Of a stretch of 64,000 bases of DNA, positions 59,477 through 64,000 are shown in pieces. This DNA is from Mucor racemosus. Lineage: Eukaryota; Mucoromycota; Mucoromycetes; Mucorales; Mucoraceae. The DNA is taken from contig JAPEHQ010000001.1 of assembly GCA_027405735.1 (NCBI GenBank), positions 4,340,001 through 4,404,000 on the forward strand, written 5' to 3'. The translations under genes were made by a program, and so were the position numbers. Within the stretch, counting starts at the first letter, position 1. The number at the start of each line of letters is the position of its first letter. The notes under the pieces are model-generated. The model was not told the DNA's origin. It saw only the letters and a program-made list of their open reading frames with translations, and ran no database searches.

Positions 59477-59666
59477 ATTTATTGGGTGAAAAAGGAAAAA
59501 GCCTTTGGGAAATGGATTACACCCCAAATAATATCTGAGGATTTTAATTGAATAGGAGCCCCTCCTTAAAACATAATAAACCCTCTTTTTTTTTCCTTCT
59601 CTCTTTCTCTACTCTCTCTCTCTCTCTTCCAGAAAAACTCTGACCTTTTTTTCTTCCTTTATAAAA
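59477..59666. promoter_or_regulatory. Short divergent promoter between Sog2-like and WW genes
   Basis: 190 bp serving both genes, with (CT)n tracts on the plus strand (tctctttctctactctctctctctctc, about 59598-59628) and tttataaaa just before the ATG at 59667. Confidence 0.5.
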
Positions 59667-61007
59667 ATGACTAGTTCATATCATAAATCAACAAAAAACG
59701 GTTATAGATTTTCAGAAACAGCTCAACAAAAAAGGTATTCAAGTGATATATACGACCCTAATAAATCTTCTTCTTTCAAGACGGCAAATACAACACAAGA
59801 AAATGATATAAAAAGAGTTGAAGGTTCAACTGCATCAAAACATACGACATTGCCAGCAACGGATTTACTTTTCAACAGAGATGAAATCGTTCTTAGTTAT
59901 CCAGAGAAGGTGATACCAATAAAAGAACCTGTAATTTCTTTAGATATTGAGGAGGATGAAGAACGAATAATGCAAGCAGATTGGGGAAATGAATCAGACG
60001 ATGATGATAATAATTCAATAATGGAAAAGCAAAACAAAAGATTATCAACTGTAGAAAGAGAACAGATTGAAAAAGAAGACATTGAGTCGAAAGGAACATG
60101 GATTATGCATACAGCAGATAACGGACGACCTTATTATTACAATTCTATCACTCTTCAAAGTGTATGGGAGATACCCAAAACTACCAATATAACAAGCGCC
60201 ACTGCTGCAACAGCTGCAAGCACTACCACAGCCGCTACAACTAATACTATAACCACTGTTACTCCAACCACTTATGCTACAAATATTACCGCCACTGCTG
60301 CTGCTGCTGCTGCTGCTGCCACCGTTGTAAATAATAATTCCGCGACAGCATCTACTGCTAGAATATTGAATGCCCAATCTAATGGCAAAGTAGCAACTAA
60401 TACACCATCTACTAATAAAAAATTTAGCGATACAAACAAGAACGACATGCCAAATCAACACAGTGCAAAAGATCAAGTTAAATTAAAAGCAGGAATGCAA
60501 AAAGCTGAGCCAACGCCCACAAATACAAATAAAGCAAAAGTTGAGCCAACATCTAGTACACCTAAAAATACCAATATGACATCAAACATGCGATCCAGCC
60601 GTCGTAGTAGTAATAGTAGACCAACATCTGGAGATAAAAGAAGTAGGTTGAGCTCCTCGCAATGTATCAGTCGATCAGGATACACTAGACGATCTCGTTC
60701 GCGCTCACGCTCACCATTACCACCTCCTCCCCGTGATCATTACTATGACGATTATCGATACTATCATAGATCACCTTTACCTCCTCCTCCTCTTCATCTT
60801 TATCAACGTCGTTACCCTTCATATGATCGCTACGATAGCTATCATCCATACAATGATCGTAGTAGACATTCTCCACCATCTCCTGATATCAGATATCGTT
60901 ATTATGATCCATCACCACCACCGCCATCTTCTTCATCACCATACTATCGACCCAGAGAAAGAAGTTGGAATCGTTATGAAGCATACAGATCAAGATTTTA
61001 CAGATAA
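59667..61007 (+). CDS. WW-domain protein with RS/Pro-rich tail
   Basis: Intron-less frame of 446 residues. An acidic segment (about 93-120) precedes a single WW domain at 143-170 (W145, YYY 156-158, W167, P170). A Thr/Ala-rich low-complexity linker follows (including poly-Ala around 215). The C-terminal third is Arg/Ser/Tyr/Pro-rich: RSRSRSRSPLPPPP, repeated YYDD/YRYY and PPPP blocks. WW domains bind proline-rich ligands, and RS-rich tails are typical of nuclear RNA-processing factors, so a splicing or transcription-linked role is plausible but unproven. The tail itself offers PPLP-like ligand motifs. No homologue is named. The 3' neighbour is the antiporter gene in the same direction. Confidence 0.75.
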   Translation: MTSSYHKSTKNGYRFSETAQQKRYSSDIYDPNKSSSFKTANTTQENDIKRVEGSTASKHTTLPATDLLFNRDEIVLSYPEKVIPIKEPVISLDIEEDEERIMQADWGNESDDDDNNSIMEKQNKRLSTVEREQIEKEDIESKGTWIMHTADNGRPYYYNSITLQSVWEIPKTTNITSATAATAASTTTAATTNTITTVTPTTYATNITATAAAAAAAATVVNNNSATASTARILNAQSNGKVATNTPSTNKKFSDTNKNDMPNQHSAKDQVKLKAGMQKAEPTPTNTNKAKVEPTSSTPKNTNMTSNMRSSRRSSNSRPTSGDKRSRLSSSQCISRSGYTRRSRSRSRSPLPPPPRDHYYDDYRYYHRSPLPPPPLHLYQRRYPSYDRYDSYHPYNDRSRHSPPSPDIRYRYYDPSPPPPSSSSPYYRPRERSWNRYEAYRSRFYR

Positions 61008-61485
61008 AAAAATTTACATTTACTTGTCTTTATATCATTTGTATGTGACATCGTAGTTTCTTTTACAATAAAAAAAATATATATTTCACATACAGAAACC
61101 CGCTTTTGCCGAAATTGGAACCTATTACGAAACTCGCAAAATTAGCGCATAAGGATATGTGTGAGACAAACATCTCTTTAAGGAAACGCTTGTGACAGGG
61201 TGAAAAGATGAAAAAAAACGTATATAAAAGACACAAGAATACTCGGAATCGTCTGTCCATTCCAGCAATTCTGTAGATCAATTGTAAAGGCAATTTAACA
61301 AATCAAATCCAAATCATTAGCATCCGTGCATAACAAACTTGTGGATTGATCTCGCTATTTTTACGATTACAATCAGCATTTAATTACTGCTTCCTTTATT
61401 CCCTTTAAATCCATGAGATTTACATCCGTTCAACATTATTTAAATCAACAAACCAACATTTCTACCTAACATTTAACTAATTTAC
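61008..61485. promoter_or_regulatory. Upstream region of the antiporter gene
   Basis: 3' end of the WW gene, then a promoter-like region; no gene seen. Confidence 0.35.
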
Positions 61486-63491
61486 ATGTCTGATATCGTC
61501 TCGATTGTCGCTGCAATTCTTGGAGGATTTATACTTTTATATGGCCTTTGTTCTTTAGTTATTAAAGAAAGGCTATATCTGTCAGAAGCATGTAAGTCTG
61601 GTTGGATGAAACATGAACCTTGATATTGAACTAAATCTTTCAAAAGCCGTCGCCCTTGTATGTGGCATTATCTTCGGTCCTGTTTGTGCTCAATTCATTG
61701 ATATAAGCAAATGGGGTAATGAATCCTTGATAACTCATGAATTTACTCGAGTTGTTATTGCCATTCAAGTCATGGCTACTGGTGTGGCTTTACCTAAAGC
61801 ATATTTGAGAAAAGAGCTTTCATCTATTCTCGTTTTATTGGGTCCTGTCATGCTGTTCATGTGGTTAGTCAGTGGTTTGTTTGTTTGGGCACTTGTTCCC
61901 GGGCTCACCTTTGTAAGTTTCGTCATTTGTTTGATCTTGCTAATAAATACTAAACAGTTAATAGTTGGAAGCATTGATGATTGCTGCTTGTTTTACGCCA
62001 ACTGATCCAGTAAGTTGTAATTAATGTCTTTCTTTTTGTTTTTGTTTTACTAAATTTTGTTTCAAGGTACTCGCTAATTCTATCGTACAAGGTAAATTTG
62101 CAGAGAAACATGTGCCTACTCATGTTCGCCATATCATCTCATGTGAAAGGTAATTTGATAACAATCTTCACATGTAAAAATCGAAATTAAGCGTTCTGTA
62201 GCGGTGCAAATGATGGTCTCGGTTATCCATTCTTATTCTTGGCTATATATTTAATGCAAATGAATGTTGGGCCGGCTATTGGAAAATGGGCATATTGGAT
62301 TATGGCCTACAACGTATTGCTTTCAATTGTAATTGGTTTAATTGCTGGTTACATTGCTCGTAAATTGTTGAAATATGCAGAGCAAAAAAGATTTATCGAT
62401 AAGGAATCTTTCCTTGTATTTGCAGTCGCATTGGCAGTATGTATTTTGAAAGTTTCATTTAAGAAGACTATTTAATTAACCTTTTTTGTAGCTGTTTTTG
62501 ATGGGTACTGTAGGCTTAATTGGGAGCGATGATCTGTTAGCTTGCTTTGTTGCTGGTAACTCTTTTACTTGGAATGATTGGTTTCGTGTCGAAACCGAAA
62601 GAGCGCATTTGATGGAGGTTGTAGATATTTTACTCAACCTTAGTATCTTTGTTTATATTGGTTTGACTATGGTATGTTGATCTATTCAAATAATTAGAAA
62701 TAATTTCACTAATTGTTCATTTATAGCCTTGGTCAGCCTTTTCAAGCGATGATCTTCAAATTACAGTTTGGAGATTAGTTGTTTTGGCTATTCTAGTTTT
62801 GATCTTCAGACGTCTTCCTATTGTACTTGCATTATATAAATGGATACCCGCAATCCACAACTGGCGTGAAGCAGTTTTTACTGGTTGGTTTGGACCTATT
62901 GGTGTTGGTGCTATTTTCTATTACACTGTTGCTCTTGAAGCTCTCCCTGAAGATGGACCAAACACTCACGCACGTGCGCTTTTACAACCTGTCATTTATT
63001 TCATGGTACTGGCATCAGTGATTGCACATGGTGTAACGATTCCCCTTTTCTATATTGGAACATTTGCTACACGGACTCTTACTATTACCAGTGAGAAAGG
63101 AAATCAAGTGTTACGTATTCCAAAAATTGAAAACCTTATTGGACGTAAGCAATCACCAGCTATTGTAGATGAAGTATATGAATTAGACTCACATTCATCA
63201 TCACCACCGCCAAAAGAAGACTTTGATAAAGATATCCCTAAAAAACATACAGCCATCACTATTCTTACGCCTCAGATTCCTGAGCATGTACATAGCCCAA
63301 ATAGTAGTAATAATAATTACACTGTATATCACAACAACATTAACTATACCAAATCCAACGATGATGACAGGATCAAAGTAGCTGATAGTACAGCTACTGT
63401 ACAAGTCGACGAAGATGACGTTGATGATGAAAGTGTTTCTTACCTTCCAATTTCTAGAAAATCCTCCCTTTCACACAGATCCAAAAGTTAA
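61486..63491 (+). CDS. Plasma-membrane alkali cation/H+ antiporter (Nha1/Sod2 type)
   Basis: Seven exons: 61486-61591, 61647-61912, 61965-62009, 62067-62149, 62202-62436, 62492-62671, 62727-63491; 559 residues. Typical CPA1-type fungal Nha1 features: YLSEA(S)VALVCGIIFGP, ITHEFTRVVIAIQVMATGVALPKAYL, AACFTPTDPVLANSIVQGKFAEKHVP (TDP 137-139), the ion-binding pair N170-D171 in SGANDGLGYPFL, and GWFGPIGVGAIFY. About a dozen membrane spans are followed by a ~150-residue acidic/Ser-rich cytosolic tail, much shorter than in yeast Nha1. It expels Na+ (and K+) in exchange for protons for pH and cation homeostasis. Exon 3 is only 45 nt. The first intron acceptor at 61645-61646 is chosen to give SVALVCG. 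Confidence 0.93.
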
Positions 63492-64000
63492 TTATAAATG
63501 TAAATAAATCATGGGTTGCTTTCCCGCAAATATTATGTGCCTACTCTGGGTCAATCATGATAACCTAGTTAAATTTATTCCTAAGCTTCTAAATATGTAC
63601 AAACTATTTATTCCTGTCATGTTCTCTCAATGAATGTGCGTATAAATATATAGTAGCCTTCCTAGTCTCGGTGATTCAGTTTGTTCGCAGGAAGTATAAT
63701 AACATATATATCAATAAAACTATAATATATGACTGTACACTAAGTCAACTTACCTCTAGCCATATCTAAATATTATATAACAAAAATAAGCATCTCAAAT
63801 TAAAATGAAAACAAGCAGTTAAGCTGCCAAAAGAACCAATCCAAGAAATAAGAAAATTAAATTTTAAAGATGCTAATCTTCAAAACCGTTGAGTCCCTCT
63901 TCTCAATTATTAATGTCATATTGAACACTTTTTAGAACATACCTTAGACATTGCCAAACAAATATAACTTGATTGCATTATACTACCTATTCCAAAATTT
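63492..64000. other. Right edge, no gene seen
   Basis: 3' flank of the antiporter gene and AT-rich DNA to the window end. No reading frame with coding character and no repeat match noticed. Confidence 0.4.

Noticed and set aside
60045..60476. 143-codon minus-strand frame opposite the WW gene
   Set aside because: Antisense of Thr/Ala repeat codons giving Ser/Gly/Cys runs; the plus frame has a WW domain and a complete start and stop.

Overview
The window reads as nuclear DNA of a filamentous fungus, most likely an early-diverging Mucoromycota lineage (Mucorales-like). Visible support: very AT-rich DNA, genes with many 50-75 bp GT...AG introns, and a fungal gene set: a KRE2/MNT1-type mannosyltransferase, a Kch1-type K+ channel, the sterol reductase ERG27, an NHA1-type antiporter and a protein with a RAM-pathway (Sog2) domain. 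The lineage is an inference. No bacterial, organellar or viral genes were seen. All intron/exon models were assembled by eye from splice signals and reading-frame continuity.

The window alternates between gene-dense and repeat-dense blocks. At the left edge is one gene, a Golgi alpha-1,2-mannosyltransferase (346-1609). From 1.6 to 17.2 kb almost nothing is intact: degenerate repeats, solo LTRs with perfect 5-bp target duplications, and two overlapping inverted repeats. A tRNA-Thr(AGU) gene at 17.23 kb closes that block. Genes at 17.8-22.5 kb are a Kch1-type channel and HRD1, the ERAD ubiquitin ligase, divergently arranged. A second repeat block (23.9-27.2 kb) precedes a gene block at 27.8-38.6 kb: a LEA_2-like membrane protein, ERG27, a possible 49-residue membrane microprotein, a PAK kinase, an RRM+Pumilio protein and a mitochondrial 3-hydroxyacyl-CoA dehydrogenase. 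From 39.7 to 52.7 kb lies a ~13 kb palindrome. The rest (55-63.5 kb) is compact: NADPH-cytochrome P450 reductase, an OXLD1-type protein, a Sog2-domain protein, a WW-domain/RS-rich protein and a Na+(K+)/H+ antiporter.

The most unusual content is the repeat system. A ~1.2-1.5 kb non-coding unit occurs at least seven times (both strands, 5.98-15.3 kb and 39.9-52.4 kb). Every copy carries, at the same end, a decayed piece of a WD-repeat gene that I read as the last WD40 exons of cytoplasmic dynein intermediate chain, still followed by an intron-donor-like GTAAGA. Units are arranged as inverted repeats. In the largest palindrome two units per arm lie in ~4.8 kb arms that look virtually identical, and both arms share the same LTR insertion with the same 5-bp target duplication, so the inverted duplication came after that insertion. 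Some copies lead into a cluster of CATG-centred motifs ending in CACTACGGCC, which resembles the subterminal repeats and terminus of CACTA (EnSpm) transposons. No transposase or reverse transcriptase is present.

Most of the protein genes are housekeeping and are not functionally clustered. Sterol synthesis (ERG27), P450 reductase and ER-associated degradation (HRD1) are linked biologically but are separated here, and no operon-like logic is implied.
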